DNA of 64,000 bases from NCBI RefSeq assembly GCF_023336735.1, contig NZ_JAMBAQ010000012.1, positions 1 to 64,000 on the forward strand, in the 5' to 3' direction. Shown in pieces: positions 8,358 through 18,649 of the stretch. Numbering within the stretch: the stretch's first letter is position 1; each line of letters begins with the position of its first letter. The position numbers were made by a program, and so were the translations under genes. Source of the DNA: Moraxella oculi (lineage in GTDB: Bacteria > Pseudomonadota > Gammaproteobacteria > Pseudomonadales > Moraxellaceae). Under the pieces are notes generated by a model. The model saw nothing but the letters and a program-made list of their open reading frames with translations, made no database searches and was not told the DNA's origin.

Positions 8358-10348
8358 TGTGTTTTTTCGGTGGCTTTTTTGGCTTGCTCCGCCTGCTTTT
8401 CTTGTTCTTTGGCAGCCACATAAGCATTGATTTTTTTCTGCATTTTGGCATGCTTCTCAGCTCGAATGAGGTGCATCTCACTGTCGCTTGGTGGTAAAAT
8501 CGGTTTCCTGTGGCGTTCAATCATCCAATAATCAAATAATGCACGCCCAATCGGTGCAGCAACTTTGCCACCGCCACCGCCATTTTCTACCAATATTGCC
8601 AATGCGATTTCAGGATTTTCAACAGGGGCGAAGCCCATGAACCATGCGTGATCCCAATGCCGTTCGTTTAAAGCGGCTTTGTTGTAGGATTTGCCTTGTG
8701 CGATGGATTTGACTTGAGCCGTACCTGTCTTTCCAGCACTGCGATACCGCGTGGTGTAGGCTGCTTTACCAGTACCAAACTTTAAAGTATCTTCCATGGC
8801 TTGGTGCATGCGTAGCCAATCAGCTTCTGTGCCATTGAATTTAACATGACTTGTGGGTTTGTCTGGAATTTCCACAGTTTTGGCACCCTCTGAATGTTTC
8901 AAAAAATGAGGTATGGTGATCAATCCTTTGCTGGCGGTAGTGGCGGTGGCAGCAGCAACTTGCAATGGCGTCGCCAAAAAGGCACCTTGACCAATAGAAA
9001 CGGAAATGGTCTCACCAGGCAGCCAGTCTTTATGGTAGGTTTCTTTTTTCCATTTTGGTGATGGCATGAGTCCTGCTTTCTCATTGGGTAAATCAATGCC
9101 TGTTTTCTTGCCAAAACCAAAGCCTGTCATCCAGTCGTGCAAACGGTCAATGCCCATGGTGTATGAGTTTTTGTAATAATAGGTATCCACCGACATGATG
9201 ATGGATTTTGCCATATTGACTGTGCCGTGTCCGCCTCGCTTCCAATCACGAAAGCGATGACTGTCGCCCGGTAAGCTAAAATAACCTGGGTCAAAGATGG
9301 TATCCTCCCACCCCATGATGCCATAATGTAGAATGCCCATTGCTTCAAAGGGCTTGATGGTCGATGCAGGGGGGTAGAGTCCTTGTAATGCTCGATTATA
9401 AAGTGGCTGATCAATATCGTCTCTGAGTGTGCCGTAGGCTTTTGATGAGATGCCTGAGATGAATGGGTTTGGGTCAAAACTTGGATTTGATACAAATGCC
9501 AAGACCTCGCCATTTCTAGGATCTAAGGCGACAATCGCTCCTCTTCTGCCATTAAGGTGATCAGAAGCAATCTTTTGTAATCCATAATCCAAGCTTAGAT
9601 AAATGTCATTGCCAGCAATTGGAGCTTTGTTGTCGAGTCGTCGTAACACATCGCCATGAGCGTTGGTTTCGACTGATTGGTAGCCTGGCTCACCCAGCAA
9701 CACATCTTCATACTGCTTTTCAATACCCAGCTTACCAATCAAATCTGTGCCGGCATATAGGCGTTGTTTTTGGGGGTCGGACTTGATGACTTTAGACTCT
9801 TTGTCGTTAATACGCCCAACATAACCAATGACATGAGCAAATAGATCGTCATAAGGATAGGTGCGAGTCAGCTTGGTCTGGATACTTACTCCTCGAAAAA
9901 AAGGTTTGCGTTCGCTAAATTGGGCAATTTGTGTTTCGTCGGGGTTGATTTTGACAGTAACAGGATTGTTTTTTGATTTATCAATGCGTGCCAAAATATC
10001 CGTCACTTCTTCATCAGTCAGGGCGAAGATGGGTTTTAGTAGTTGTAAGGTATGTTCGGCATTTTCTATCTCATCAGGAGAGATGACAACGGTAAACACA
10101 GGTTCGTTATCAGCCAGTATGATGCCATTGCGGTCATAAATATGACCACGAGAGGGGGGGTTGGAAATCAGCTTAATGCGATTGTTGTCGGCAGCGGTAA
10201 CAAACTTACTGTGCTGGTTGATTTGGAGATACGCATAACGACCCACTAAAACGCAAGTGCCAAGTATGATGAGTAATGCCAAAACACCAATACGGCGGCT
10301 AAATACACGGCTATTTTGGTCGACATCGCTATTAATGGATTCTCTCAT
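8354..10348 (-). CDS. mrdA: Penicillin-binding protein 2 (elongation transpeptidase)
   Basis: PBP2 is the transpeptidase of the rod complex, cross-linking peptidoglycan during elongation. From the ATG at 10348 the product has 664 residues; an upstream TTG in the same frame is less likely. There is one N-terminal membrane helix, then a pedestal domain (SNPPSRGHIYDRNG). The catalytic domain has STIK at about 329-332, SVD at 386-388 and KTGT from about 540. A charged, Lys/Glu-rich tail ends the protein. The usual partner rodA is not adjacent. The stop overlaps rsmD by four bases. Confidence 0.94.
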   Translation of the reverse strand: MRESINSDVDQNSRVFSRRIGVLALLIILGTCVLVGRYAYLQINQHSKFVTAADNNRIKLISNPPSRGHIYDRNGIILADNEPVFTVVISPDEIENAEHTLQLLKPIFALTDEEVTDILARIDKSKNNPVTVKINPDETQIAQFSERKPFFRGVSIQTKLTRTYPYDDLFAHVIGYVGRINDKESKVIKSDPQKQRLYAGTDLIGKLGIEKQYEDVLLGEPGYQSVETNAHGDVLRRLDNKAPIAGNDIYLSLDYGLQKIASDHLNGRRGAIVALDPRNGEVLAFVSNPSFDPNPFISGISSKAYGTLRDDIDQPLYNRALQGLYPPASTIKPFEAMGILHYGIMGWEDTIFDPGYFSLPGDSHRFRDWKRGGHGTVNMAKSIIMSVDTYYYKNSYTMGIDRLHDWMTGFGFGKKTGIDLPNEKAGLMPSPKWKKETYHKDWLPGETISVSIGQGAFLATPLQVAAATATTASKGLITIPHFLKHSEGAKTVEIPDKPTSHVKFNGTEADWLRMHQAMEDTLKFGTGKAAYTTRYRSAGKTGTAQVKSIAQGKSYNKAALNERHWDHAWFMGFAPVENPEIALAILVENGGGGGKVAAPIGRALFDYWMIERHRKPILPPSDSEMHLIRAEKHAKMQKKINAYVAAKEQEKQAEQAKKATEKTQ

Positions 10349-10561
10349 GGTGGGTGATTGGTGCGTTGGTATTTTTGTAAAGATGGAAGCGAAATTTGGC
10401 AAAAGGGTTGGTAAGTAGACGCAAACGCCATGATTGATGAGTTAAGCGTCAATCGTTTGAGTCAATCCAAACGAATGTATTTTAACATAAATTTAATCAC
10501 AATTAACGGCTTTTTAAATAAATCATTGCTAAATTGGGTGGGGTGATTTGGGTAATGTCAT

Positions 10562-10597
10562 GAGTTTAATTTAATAATTGAGTTTAATTTAATAATG
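10562..10597. repeat. Two tandem copies of an 18-base A+T-rich repeat
   Basis: GAGTTTAATTTAATAATT at 10562-10579 is repeated at 10580-10597 with only the last base changed. It sits 35 bases upstream of the -10 of the DUF445 gene. The region from 10349 to 10664 holds otherwise only promoter signals. Confidence 0.8.
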
Positions 10598-10631
10598 ATG
10601 CCATGTGTGATATGCAGAATCTTTGATACTG

Positions 10632-10640
10632 TGATATAAT
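10632..10640 (+). promoter_or_regulatory. Extended -10 promoter of the DUF445 gene
   Basis: TGA followed by TATAAT is a strong extended -10 with no good -35. Transcription would start about 33 bases before the ATG at 10680. Confidence 0.65.
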
Positions 10641-10679
10641 GTTAGTCGCTATGTCTTATCAATCTTGACTGTCTTTGAT

Positions 10680-11990
10680 ATGTTTAACACCATTTGGCAG
10701 GCTCTTGCTGCTCACCCTGAATTCATCGCCATGCTGACCATTCCGCCGGTAACTGCTTTTGTTACTTGGGCACATGTGTGGATGGCGTTAGAAATGCTCT
10801 TTCGTCCCATTCACTTTTGGGGCATTCGCATCAATGGACTGCCTTTTGGAATCAAAGGTTTGGGTTGGCAAGGTATTGTGCCTGCTAAGGCAGGAAAAAT
10901 CTCTGGCATTATTGTGGATCAGACACTATCAAAACTGGGCAATCTGGATGAATTTTTTCAGGCGATGGAGCCAGAACAGATGGCGGACTTTATCACAGAA
11001 GCGGTCGATGAGAACTTAGAGCAGTTGATTGATGAGATCATGCACGAGCGTCATCAAGGTCTGTGGAACACCATGCCTTATGCGATTCGTCGCCGCATCT
11101 ATGCTCATGCCCATAAAGAGCTGTCCGTCATCATGAAAGCTTTGGTGATGGAGTTGACTTACAATGTTGAGAGTTTGGTGGACATGCGTCATATGATTGT
11201 GCGCAAGATGGAAAGCGATCGTCAGCTCATGGTGGACATGTTCTTGCGAGTGGGTAAAAAAGAGATTAATTTTATTTGGAAGATCAGTGCGCTCATTGGG
11301 TTTGGGTTTGGCATCATTCAGATGGGCATTTTTTATTTTGTGCCAGAACACTGGACGGTACCTTTTTTTGCTGCCATTTGGGGTGCTTTGACAAACTGGA
11401 TTGCCATTTGGATGGTGTTCAATCCTGTAGAACCTCGCCACATTCCTTTCATTCGTGTATTTCGCCAAGATGAGCAAGGCATTCGTTTTATGATGCCGCA
11501 CATTCATCGTTATGCGTGGCAGGGTGGCTTTATGAAACGCCAAGAGGAAGTATCAAGTGTGTTTGCTGAAATTGTGGTAAAAGAACTTGTTACCTTAGAA
11601 AATATCATGAGTGAAATGATGTATGGTTCAAAAGCTGATGATACTCGCTCGCTTGTCAAAAAGCACCTGTATGGATTATTGGAGTCGCCAGTTGTAGCAA
11701 CCAGCTTAAAAGTGGGTATGACCAGCCGTGAAATCAATGAATTTAAAGACATTATTATTGATAAGTCTATTGATGCGACCATGGTGCCAATCCGAGATCC
11801 TAAGCTCAACATTTCTCGTGCCAGTAAGATTTTTGGCTTGTTTGAAAGTCGCATTCGCGCACTTTCACCCCAAGAATTTCAAAATTTGCTCAGACCTGCA
11901 TTCAAGGAAGATGAGATGACGCTTGTGGTACTTGGTGCGATTACAGGTCTGTTGGCAGGCTGGTTGCATTTAATGGTAGTGTTTTTTTAA
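10680..11990 (+). CDS. DUF445 family membrane protein
   Basis: This is a member of the DUF445 (YheB-like) family, whose biochemical role is not known. The 436-residue protein has a hydrophobic N-terminal segment. The family's PFGIKGLGWQGIVPAKAGKIS motif follows near residue 60. Next comes a long helical, charged region, then a pair of membrane helices around 200-245 and one at the C-terminus. Such proteins are thought to sit in the inner membrane with a large soluble helical part. A TTG 15 bases upstream (10665) is an alternative start; neither has a clear ribosome site. It is transcribed alone. Confidence 0.85.
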   Translation: MFNTIWQALAAHPEFIAMLTIPPVTAFVTWAHVWMALEMLFRPIHFWGIRINGLPFGIKGLGWQGIVPAKAGKISGIIVDQTLSKLGNLDEFFQAMEPEQMADFITEAVDENLEQLIDEIMHERHQGLWNTMPYAIRRRIYAHAHKELSVIMKALVMELTYNVESLVDMRHMIVRKMESDRQLMVDMFLRVGKKEINFIWKISALIGFGFGIIQMGIFYFVPEHWTVPFFAAIWGALTNWIAIWMVFNPVEPRHIPFIRVFRQDEQGIRFMMPHIHRYAWQGGFMKRQEEVSSVFAEIVVKELVTLENIMSEMMYGSKADDTRSLVKKHLYGLLESPVVATSLKVGMTSREINEFKDIIIDKSIDATMVPIRDPKLNISRASKIFGLFESRIRALSPQEFQNLLRPAFKEDEMTLVVLGAITGLLAGWLHLMVVFF

Positions 11991-12204
11991 AGTAAGTTTA
12001 CGGCATTGGTATTTTTGGCACGCCACTTGAGTACTCATGACAAGGCTGTCTGTCAGCATGACTTCTGTTAAGAAGTGCTTGATTGGCGGCTTTTTGTGTG
12101 TTAAGAACTTGAAAAAAAGGTTTGGCGATTTGGCTGATTGGCGACTACTTTGTCGTGATTGACTGTATAACTGGACCGCCATTCACCATAAATAAGGTAT
12201 GTTT

Positions 12205-14199
12205 ATGCTAATCACAGAATTGGGTTATTTTGCGTTGCTTTTAGCACTCGTGATTGCACTGTTGCAGGCGATTTTACCTGCGATTGGTGTTGTCAAGCAT
12301 CAGATTCATTGGCAGCGTTTGGCACCAAGCCTAGCAGTGGCACAGTTTTTGGCGATGTTGGTGTCGTTTGCTGCACTGATGATGGGCTTCATCTACAACG
12401 ATTTTAGCTTGGTGTATGTCGCCAGCCACTCCAACAGTCTGTTGCCTTGGTATTATAAGCTGTCAGCGACTTGGGGTGGTCATGAGGGTTCGTTGTTATT
12501 ATGGGTAACAATTTTGGCGGCGTGGTGCATGTTGGTTGCGGTGTTTAGCCGTGCATTGCCACTTGACATGCGTGCGCGCGTGCTGTCAGTGCTTGGCATG
12601 GTTCAAGTCATGATGCTATTGATGTTGATTTTCACATCTAGCCCATTTGAGCGTACCTTGCCAAATCTTCCTGTTGATGGTGTTGATCTTAATCCGTTAC
12701 TTCAAGATCCCGGTCTGATTTTTCATCCGCCGATGCTTTACATGGGCTATGTTGGTTTGGCGGTGCCATTCGCTTTTTGTATGGCTGCTTTATGGGCTGC
12801 AAGACTTGATGCTGTTTGGACGCGCTGGTCTCGACCTTGGGCGGTGGTCGCATGGTGTTTTTTGACTTTGGGTATTGCGTTGGGTTCTTGGTGGGCCTAC
12901 TATGAGCTTGGTTGGGGTGGTTGGTGGTTTTGGGATCCTGTAGAGAACGCATCACTCATGCCTTGGCTTGCGGTAACGGCACTCATTCACTCGTTAGCAG
13001 TTACTGAGAAGAGGGGTGTGTTTAAAGCATGGACAATGATGTTGGCAATACTTGCCTTTGCTTTGTCATTACTGGGAACATTCTTGGTGCGTTCTGGTGC
13101 AATCACCTCAGTGCATTCTTTTGCAGCCGACCCAACGCGTGGACTTGCCATTCTTGCGATTTTAGGGGTGGTTGTGGGTGGTGGTTTATTGATGTTTGCT
13201 TTGCGTGGGTGGCGATTGACCATTGAGAGTCGTTATGAATTAAAATCTCGTGAAACCGTTTTAATCATCAATAACATCATTCTTTTGGTAGCGACCCTAG
13301 TGGTGTTGTTAGGTACATTATATCCAATGCTGGCTGATGCTTTTAAATGGGGTCAAGTATCGGTAGGTGCACCTTATTTTAATGCGTTGTTTGTGCCAGC
13401 TTCATGGCTTCTGCTTGCTTTTATGGGCGTTGGCTCATGCTTGCGTTATAAATATGACAGTCGTCCGTTGTTGACAACACTTGCTGCCTGTGCTGTCAGT
13501 GCGTTTGTTTTGGGTGCAGTGATTGCTTATATGATGAGCATGCTAGAAGAGTATGCACACTTTGATAAAGAAGTGTATGTTACAGCAGCTTTATGTGTGT
13601 GGGTTTTGGCGTTCATGGTGCTGGATATTAAAGATAAAACACGCCATGCCAAGGATTTATTGTCAGGTCTTAAAAAACTGACACCAAGCTATCATGGCAT
13701 GCAGCTTGCACATATCGGCGTGCTTGTAACTTCATTGGGGGTGGCGGGAGTGTCAGCGATGAGTCTTGAAAAAGATGTGGCGATGACGGTGGGGGATAGC
13801 ACCCATGTTCAAGGCTATGATTTTTATTTGCAGGATTTTGAGGTGCTTAAAAGTGCAAACTATGATGCTACTCGTGCCACAGTTCAGGTCAAAAAAGATG
13901 ATAAGATTGTAACCACACTTTATCCAGAGAAGCGTCACTATATCGTCTCAATGATGCCGATGACCGAAGTGGGTATTCATCCAAGTTTATTCAATGAGCT
14001 GTATATCGCCTTAGGCGAGCCAATCGCTGACGACTTGGGTAGATTGAGTAATGATACTTGGGCGGTGCGTGTGTATGTCAAGCCAATGGTACGCTGGATG
14101 TGGCTTGGGGCGATTTTAATGGCTTTTGGTGGGCTTGTTGCCATCATGGACAAACGCTACCGCATTAAAAAAACCAAATCAAACCATCAGGAGTGCTAA
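12205..14199 (+). CDS. ccmF: Cytochrome c heme lyase subunit CcmF
   Basis: CcmF, with CcmH and CcmI, attaches heme from holo-CcmE to the CXXCH motif of apocytochromes in the periplasm. The 664-residue polytopic protein has the heme-handling WWD motif WGGWWFWDPVENASLMPW around residues 230-250. A second conserved region, SATWGGHEGSLLLW, lies near residue 90. Periplasmic histidines are as in the family. The ATG at 12205 was preferred because AAGG lies seven bases before it; an ATG two codons earlier is too close to that site. It opens a ccmF-G-H-I operon. Confidence 0.96.
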   Translation: MLITELGYFALLLALVIALLQAILPAIGVVKHQIHWQRLAPSLAVAQFLAMLVSFAALMMGFIYNDFSLVYVASHSNSLLPWYYKLSATWGGHEGSLLLWVTILAAWCMLVAVFSRALPLDMRARVLSVLGMVQVMMLLMLIFTSSPFERTLPNLPVDGVDLNPLLQDPGLIFHPPMLYMGYVGLAVPFAFCMAALWAARLDAVWTRWSRPWAVVAWCFLTLGIALGSWWAYYELGWGGWWFWDPVENASLMPWLAVTALIHSLAVTEKRGVFKAWTMMLAILAFALSLLGTFLVRSGAITSVHSFAADPTRGLAILAILGVVVGGGLLMFALRGWRLTIESRYELKSRETVLIINNIILLVATLVVLLGTLYPMLADAFKWGQVSVGAPYFNALFVPASWLLLAFMGVGSCLRYKYDSRPLLTTLAACAVSAFVLGAVIAYMMSMLEEYAHFDKEVYVTAALCVWVLAFMVLDIKDKTRHAKDLLSGLKKLTPSYHGMQLAHIGVLVTSLGVAGVSAMSLEKDVAMTVGDSTHVQGYDFYLQDFEVLKSANYDATRATVQVKKDDKIVTTLYPEKRHYIVSMMPMTEVGIHPSLFNELYIALGEPIADDLGRLSNDTWAVRVYVKPMVRWMWLGAILMAFGGLVAIMDKRYRIKKTKSNHQEC

Positions 14200-14201
14200 T
14201 C

Positions 14202-14783
14202 ATGAAGAAAGTACACAAACGCATTTGGATCTTTGTTTTGCCTTTGTTGATATTTTTGCTTGCGATGGTAATGTTTTATTTTCGCTTAGGTAAGGATACG
14301 GACATCAAGGTCAGTACGATGATGAATAAGCCTTTGCCAGCCTTTCACCTACCTTTGCTATCTGACACGACTCGCATGATGACAAATGAGGAATTGCCAA
14401 AAACTCCTTTTTTGCTGAATGTGTGGGGTTCGTGGTGTCCAACATGCAAAATTGAACATCCTTTTTTGATGCAATTGCACGCTCAAGGAGTGCCAATCAT
14501 CGGTGTGAATTATAAAGATGAGTTGCCAGATGCACTGGGCTATTTAAATCAATATCAAGACCCATTCATCTATTCATTACAAGATTTGGATGGTAGCTAT
14601 GCCTTGGATTTGGGATTGACAGGTGCTCCAGAAACTTTCGTTGTTGATGGCAACGGTGTGGTTTACAAACACATTTTGGGTGAAGTGGGTGAGATGAATT
14701 GGGCGAGTGAGATACAGCCATGCTTAAAAGCTGTGGGTGATGAAATGCTTGATGAAGATGCTAAAATTCGTGCATGTGGCTAG
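14202..14783 (+). CDS. ccmG: Thiol:disulfide oxidoreductase CcmG (DsbE)
   Basis: CcmG is a membrane-anchored periplasmic thioredoxin that reduces the cysteines of apocytochrome c before heme ligation. The 193 residues have an N-terminal anchor and a thioredoxin fold. The active site is WGSWCPTC, followed by IEHPFL, and the cis-proline region is LTGAPETFVVD. It starts three bases after the ccmF stop with CAGGAG as ribosome site; a GTG nine bases upstream is less likely. The C-terminus has an extra acidic stretch with a final cysteine. Confidence 0.95.
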   Translation: MKKVHKRIWIFVLPLLIFLLAMVMFYFRLGKDTDIKVSTMMNKPLPAFHLPLLSDTTRMMTNEELPKTPFLLNVWGSWCPTCKIEHPFLMQLHAQGVPIIGVNYKDELPDALGYLNQYQDPFIYSLQDLDGSYALDLGLTGAPETFVVDGNGVVYKHILGEVGEMNWASEIQPCLKAVGDEMLDEDAKIRACG

Positions 14784-14792
14784 GAGTGAGGC

Positions 14793-15275
14793 ATGAAAAA
14801 GACAATCTTGGCAGTGTTATTCTTGGGTGTAATGACATCAGCGTCGGCAAGTATTGAAATTTATGAATTTAAAACGCCAGAAGATGAGACTCGTTATCGT
14901 GCATTAATTGAGGAATTGCGTTGCCCAAAATGTCAAAATCAAAATTTGGCAGGTTCTGACGCACCAATCGCACTTGACCTAAAACAAAAAACCTATGAAA
15001 TGATCAACGACGGCAGAAGCGATACAGAGATTCGTGATTATATGTTCGAGCGTTATGGCGATTTCATCAGTTATAAGCCGCCTGTGCGTCCATCAACTTG
15101 GATTTTGTGGTTTTTTCCGCCTTTGCTGTTGGTACTGCTGATAGTTGGGTGGCTATTAAAAGTTAGAAAGCCGCGCCAAAAGATTGAGAAGGACGATGTT
15201 CAACTGTTGACTGCTCACGAGGAGACCAAGCTTTCTGAAATTTTAACCGCACATGATAGGAAGAATGAACGATGA
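14793..15275 (+). CDS. ccmH: Cytochrome c maturation protein CcmH
   Basis: CcmH is the thiol component of the heme lyase that works on apocytochrome cysteines. The 160 residues carry a signal peptide (about 1-19). The LRCPKCQNQNLAGSDAPIA motif has the redox CXXC pair, and a three-helix bundle follows. A C-terminal membrane helix (about 105-122) ends in a charged tail. The signal GGAG precedes the start by six bases. The stop overlaps the ccmI start as ATGA. It is the single-domain form, with the TPR part encoded separately as ccmI. Confidence 0.95.
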   Translation: MKKTILAVLFLGVMTSASASIEIYEFKTPEDETRYRALIEELRCPKCQNQNLAGSDAPIALDLKQKTYEMINDGRSDTEIRDYMFERYGDFISYKPPVRPSTWILWFFPPLLLVLLIVGWLLKVRKPRQKIEKDDVQLLTAHEETKLSEILTAHDRKNER

Positions 15276-16531
15276 CCCCAACTCTATGGTTATTTTTTAC
15301 CTTATGTGCCACCTTGGCGGTGCTTGTGTCGCTGGTGGTGATTTATCCATGGTTCAAAGGTCGTATGGCGGATGATAATCGCTTAACGGCGATTAATGTT
15401 GAGGTTTTTAATAGTCGTATCAGTGAACTGCAAGCTGATAAAGAGGCTGGTTTGATAGAAGATGCTTATTATCAAGCACAATCCATAGAGCTTAAAAGGC
15501 AACTGCTGGCCGCCCAGACGCACATAAAATCTCACGCATCCGTAAGTGCAAAATCTCGCTTGATTGTGCTGATTTGGATTCCTTTATTGGCTGCTCTTGC
15601 TTATCTCATCACGGCTGATAGAACGCCTGTGTATGAGCTTTGGGTCGCACAAGATGCGGTAGGTAAGGTCGCAGATGACTTATTGACTGGTAAGATTGAT
15701 ACACCACCCAATTGGGCAACAAAAGACAGTTCGGCATTGATTTCTGCAATGCAAACCAATGTTTACTCTCATGCATACGATGCAAATCGTTGGATGCGTT
15801 TGGCAGAGCTATTTGGTGCTTTGGATGCCAAACCGCAATCATTAGAAGCGCTTGCAAGGGCTTATCGATTAAAGCCTAACGATGCTGATATTGCCATGAC
15901 TTATGCACAGGCGAGTTTTTTTGTGAATAATGGGGTATTGGATGCTTCTGCTCGTGAGGCAGTGCTTGGTATTTTAAGAGCAATGCCAGATCATGAAGGG
16001 GCACAGATGATGATGGCGATGAGTGAGATGCGTGCGGGCGATTTTGCCAATGCTAAGGCATGGGTGCATAAGTTGCGGTCTAGTGTCGCTGCCAAACCTG
16101 GAGATAGAAGTGAGGCGTTATCCAGTTTGGATGCTTTGCTTGCTAACATCGAAGTTCAACAGACCAAAATCACGCAAGGTGTCCAAGTAACAATCACTGT
16201 CAATGATTCATTGCTTGTACAAATTGCTGAAAGTGATGTGCTGTATGTGTCGATTTCTGCAGCATCAGGTGGTGCGCCATATGCGGTAAAACGCTTGCCT
16301 GTCAATCAGATTAAGGGCGGTAAAGTAACCGTGAATCTAAGTGATGCGGATGCGATGATGCCTAATCGCACCTTGACTGTGGGGCGTGAAACTGAGTCCT
16401 TGGTGGTGAATGCACGCATTAGTCATTCTGGCGGTGCGGTATCAGAGTCTGGTGATTTTGCTGCCAATCCAGCACCACTCACCAAGACTGCTAATACTGC
16501 CATGCTTACCATCTCGCACATCATTCCTTAA
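15272..16531 (+). CDS. ccmI: Cytochrome c maturation protein CcmI (TPR chaperone)
   Basis: CcmI presents the C-terminus of apocytochrome c to the heme lyase. The 419 residues start with one membrane helix, then a charged loop (DNRLTAINVEVFNSRISELQADKEAGLI, typical of the family). A second membrane helix (LIVLIWIPLLAALAYLI) follows, then a periplasmic TPR region (RWMRLAELFGALDAKPQSLEALARAYRL). A beta-rich C-terminal domain like that of the fused NrfG/CcmH proteins ends it. It is the last gene of the operon and starts in a four-base overlap with ccmH. Confidence 0.9.
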   Translation: MTPTLWLFFTLCATLAVLVSLVVIYPWFKGRMADDNRLTAINVEVFNSRISELQADKEAGLIEDAYYQAQSIELKRQLLAAQTHIKSHASVSAKSRLIVLIWIPLLAALAYLITADRTPVYELWVAQDAVGKVADDLLTGKIDTPPNWATKDSSALISAMQTNVYSHAYDANRWMRLAELFGALDAKPQSLEALARAYRLKPNDADIAMTYAQASFFVNNGVLDASAREAVLGILRAMPDHEGAQMMMAMSEMRAGDFANAKAWVHKLRSSVAAKPGDRSEALSSLDALLANIEVQQTKITQGVQVTITVNDSLLVQIAESDVLYVSISAASGGAPYAVKRLPVNQIKGGKVTVNLSDADAMMPNRTLTVGRETESLVVNARISHSGGAVSESGDFAANPAPLTKTANTAMLTISHIIP

Positions 16532-16617
16532 TGAAGATGATGAGGTATTTGAACATGCTTTATGTTGAGACAGTGATTAATATTGATGACTGTTCTCATC
16601 AGTGATGGGGTGTGTAA

Positions 16618-17343
<726 letters not shown>

Positions 17344-17351
17344 ACTTTCCC

Positions 17352-17390
17352 ATGATAAAAAAAGACCTAAATCAGGTCTTTTTTTATCAT
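17352..17390. terminator. Bidirectional terminator between adk and the convergent gene
   Basis: A 17-base perfect stem (17352-17368 with 17374-17390) has a five-base loop, with A and T runs inside the stem. It reaches the stop codon of the minus-strand gene on its right. Confidence 0.9.
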
Positions 17391-18040
17391 TATTGATCAT
17401 GCTTATGATGAGCCATGACTTTGTGTTGGATTGAGTGTTGTAGATAAGCCAATGCTTTTGGGTAGCGGCTTTTTAAGGTGTTTAGTGTGTGGGTAGTTGC
17501 CAGTGCGTGTGCGTTGGGCAGGCGTGTATAACCGTCGTTGGTGGCGATGGTAAACTCTTGATCGTCAAAGTCTATGCTGACGAGATTCTTGGTATGATTT
17601 TTATGCAATACATGCACATTGCCTGTTAACAAAAAATTATCCGCTTCTTGAATTAAACTTGTCATCAAATCATTGGTATGTATGCTTTGTGATTCTTTGG
17701 CGGTATTGGTGAACGACAGATGTAGTGCCAGCGGAAAATCATCACAGACGATGACGGTTGTGCCACTAATTTTGATGTGTGTGGCGGGCTTGATGGCATC
17801 TTCTGGTAAATCAAGCCAGCGACACGCCGTTTTTGCCGTTACTCTCTCATTCATGAGTTTGAGCATGGGTGGGGTGAGTGGTTTTTGGATTTTGATGTCA
17901 TCAGGCAGACTGTCATAATGTGCCAAAAGCATCATTGGCAAATCTTTTGTGATGATGAGTTTGTCAATTTTGACATTGTGAGTGCGAAATTCAAAATCAG
18001 AAGTGGTGAGTATTTCTTGTAAGATGAAGGTGTTGCTCAT
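17390..18040 (-). CDS. Hypothetical protein, 216 residues
   Basis: I do not recognise this family. The product has no signal peptide or membrane helix and looks cytoplasmic. It is mixed alpha/beta by eye and has histidine-rich ends (HKVMAHHKHDQ at the C-terminus). WLDLPEDAIKPATHIKISGTTVIVCDDF is the most structured-looking stretch. It is a single gene, convergent with adk and divergent from the HIT gene, and the stop overlaps the adk terminator stem. Base composition is like the neighbours, so it is probably a lineage-specific resident gene rather than a recent arrival. Confidence 0.7.
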   Translation of the reverse strand: MSNTFILQEILTTSDFEFRTHNVKIDKLIITKDLPMMLLAHYDSLPDDIKIQKPLTPPMLKLMNERVTAKTACRWLDLPEDAIKPATHIKISGTTVIVCDDFPLALHLSFTNTAKESQSIHTNDLMTSLIQEADNFLLTGNVHVLHKNHTKNLVSIDFDDQEFTIATNDGYTRLPNAHALATTHTLNTLKSRYPKALAYLQHSIQHKVMAHHKHDQ

Positions 18041-18198
18041 AAGATGCGTTGATTGATTTTTATGCTTAATATATCACAAACTTACGCTGTTTTTGTGTAA
18101 AATTTCACAAAATAATTCTCAAAAATCTGTGTTAAAATATAAAATTCCTAACTTCTTGTTCAAATTTTGGATATTTTTATTAACGAGGGAGCTGACAT

Positions 18199-18618
18199 AT
18201 GTCATACGATGATGCCAATATTTTTGCTAAGATTTTGCGTGGAGAGATTCCTTGCCATAAGGTCTATGAAGATGATAAGACGCTTGCTTTTATGGATGTG
18301 ATGCCACAAGCAGTCGGTCATGTACTGGTGATTGGTAAGTGCCAAGCAGTGGAGCTGACGGATTTACCACTGGAGTATGCTGTTGCCATCATTGCTACCG
18401 CTCAAAAGGTCATTCAAGCTCAGCGTAAAGCCTTGAATGTTGAGGGTCTGGTGCAGCTACAACTCAATCATGCCAAAGCTGGACAAAGCGTCTTTCATTA
18501 TCACATGCACTTAATTCCTGCACATGTGCATGAGCTGGGTCGGCATGAAAGTGGTTTGGCAAATCAAGATGAATTGATGGCGTTGGCAAAGAAAATCCGT
18601 GAGCATATTGAAAGCTAG
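18199..18618 (+). CDS. HIT family nucleotide hydrolase
   Basis: This is a histidine-triad protein, probably hydrolysing phosphoramidate or adenylylated compounds such as AMP-lysine (HinT-like). The triad HYHMHLIP lies at about residues 94-101. The N-terminal half (IFAKILRGEIPCHKVYEDDKTLAFMDVMP and GHVLVIGK) is standard for the family. At 139 residues the length fits. A strong GAGGGAG lies about nine bases before the ATG. The substrate cannot be told from sequence. Confidence 0.9.
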   Translation: MSYDDANIFAKILRGEIPCHKVYEDDKTLAFMDVMPQAVGHVLVIGKCQAVELTDLPLEYAVAIIATAQKVIQAQRKALNVEGLVQLQLNHAKAGQSVFHYHMHLIPAHVHELGRHESGLANQDELMALAKKIREHIES

Positions 18619-18649
18619 CTCACACTTAAGGACTGTGAACAATCTTTCA

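Noticed and set aside
11016-11543. 175-residue reading frame antisense to the DUF445 gene
   Set aside because: The sense frame shows membrane helices and family motifs; the antisense product is a composition artefact rich in His and Asn.
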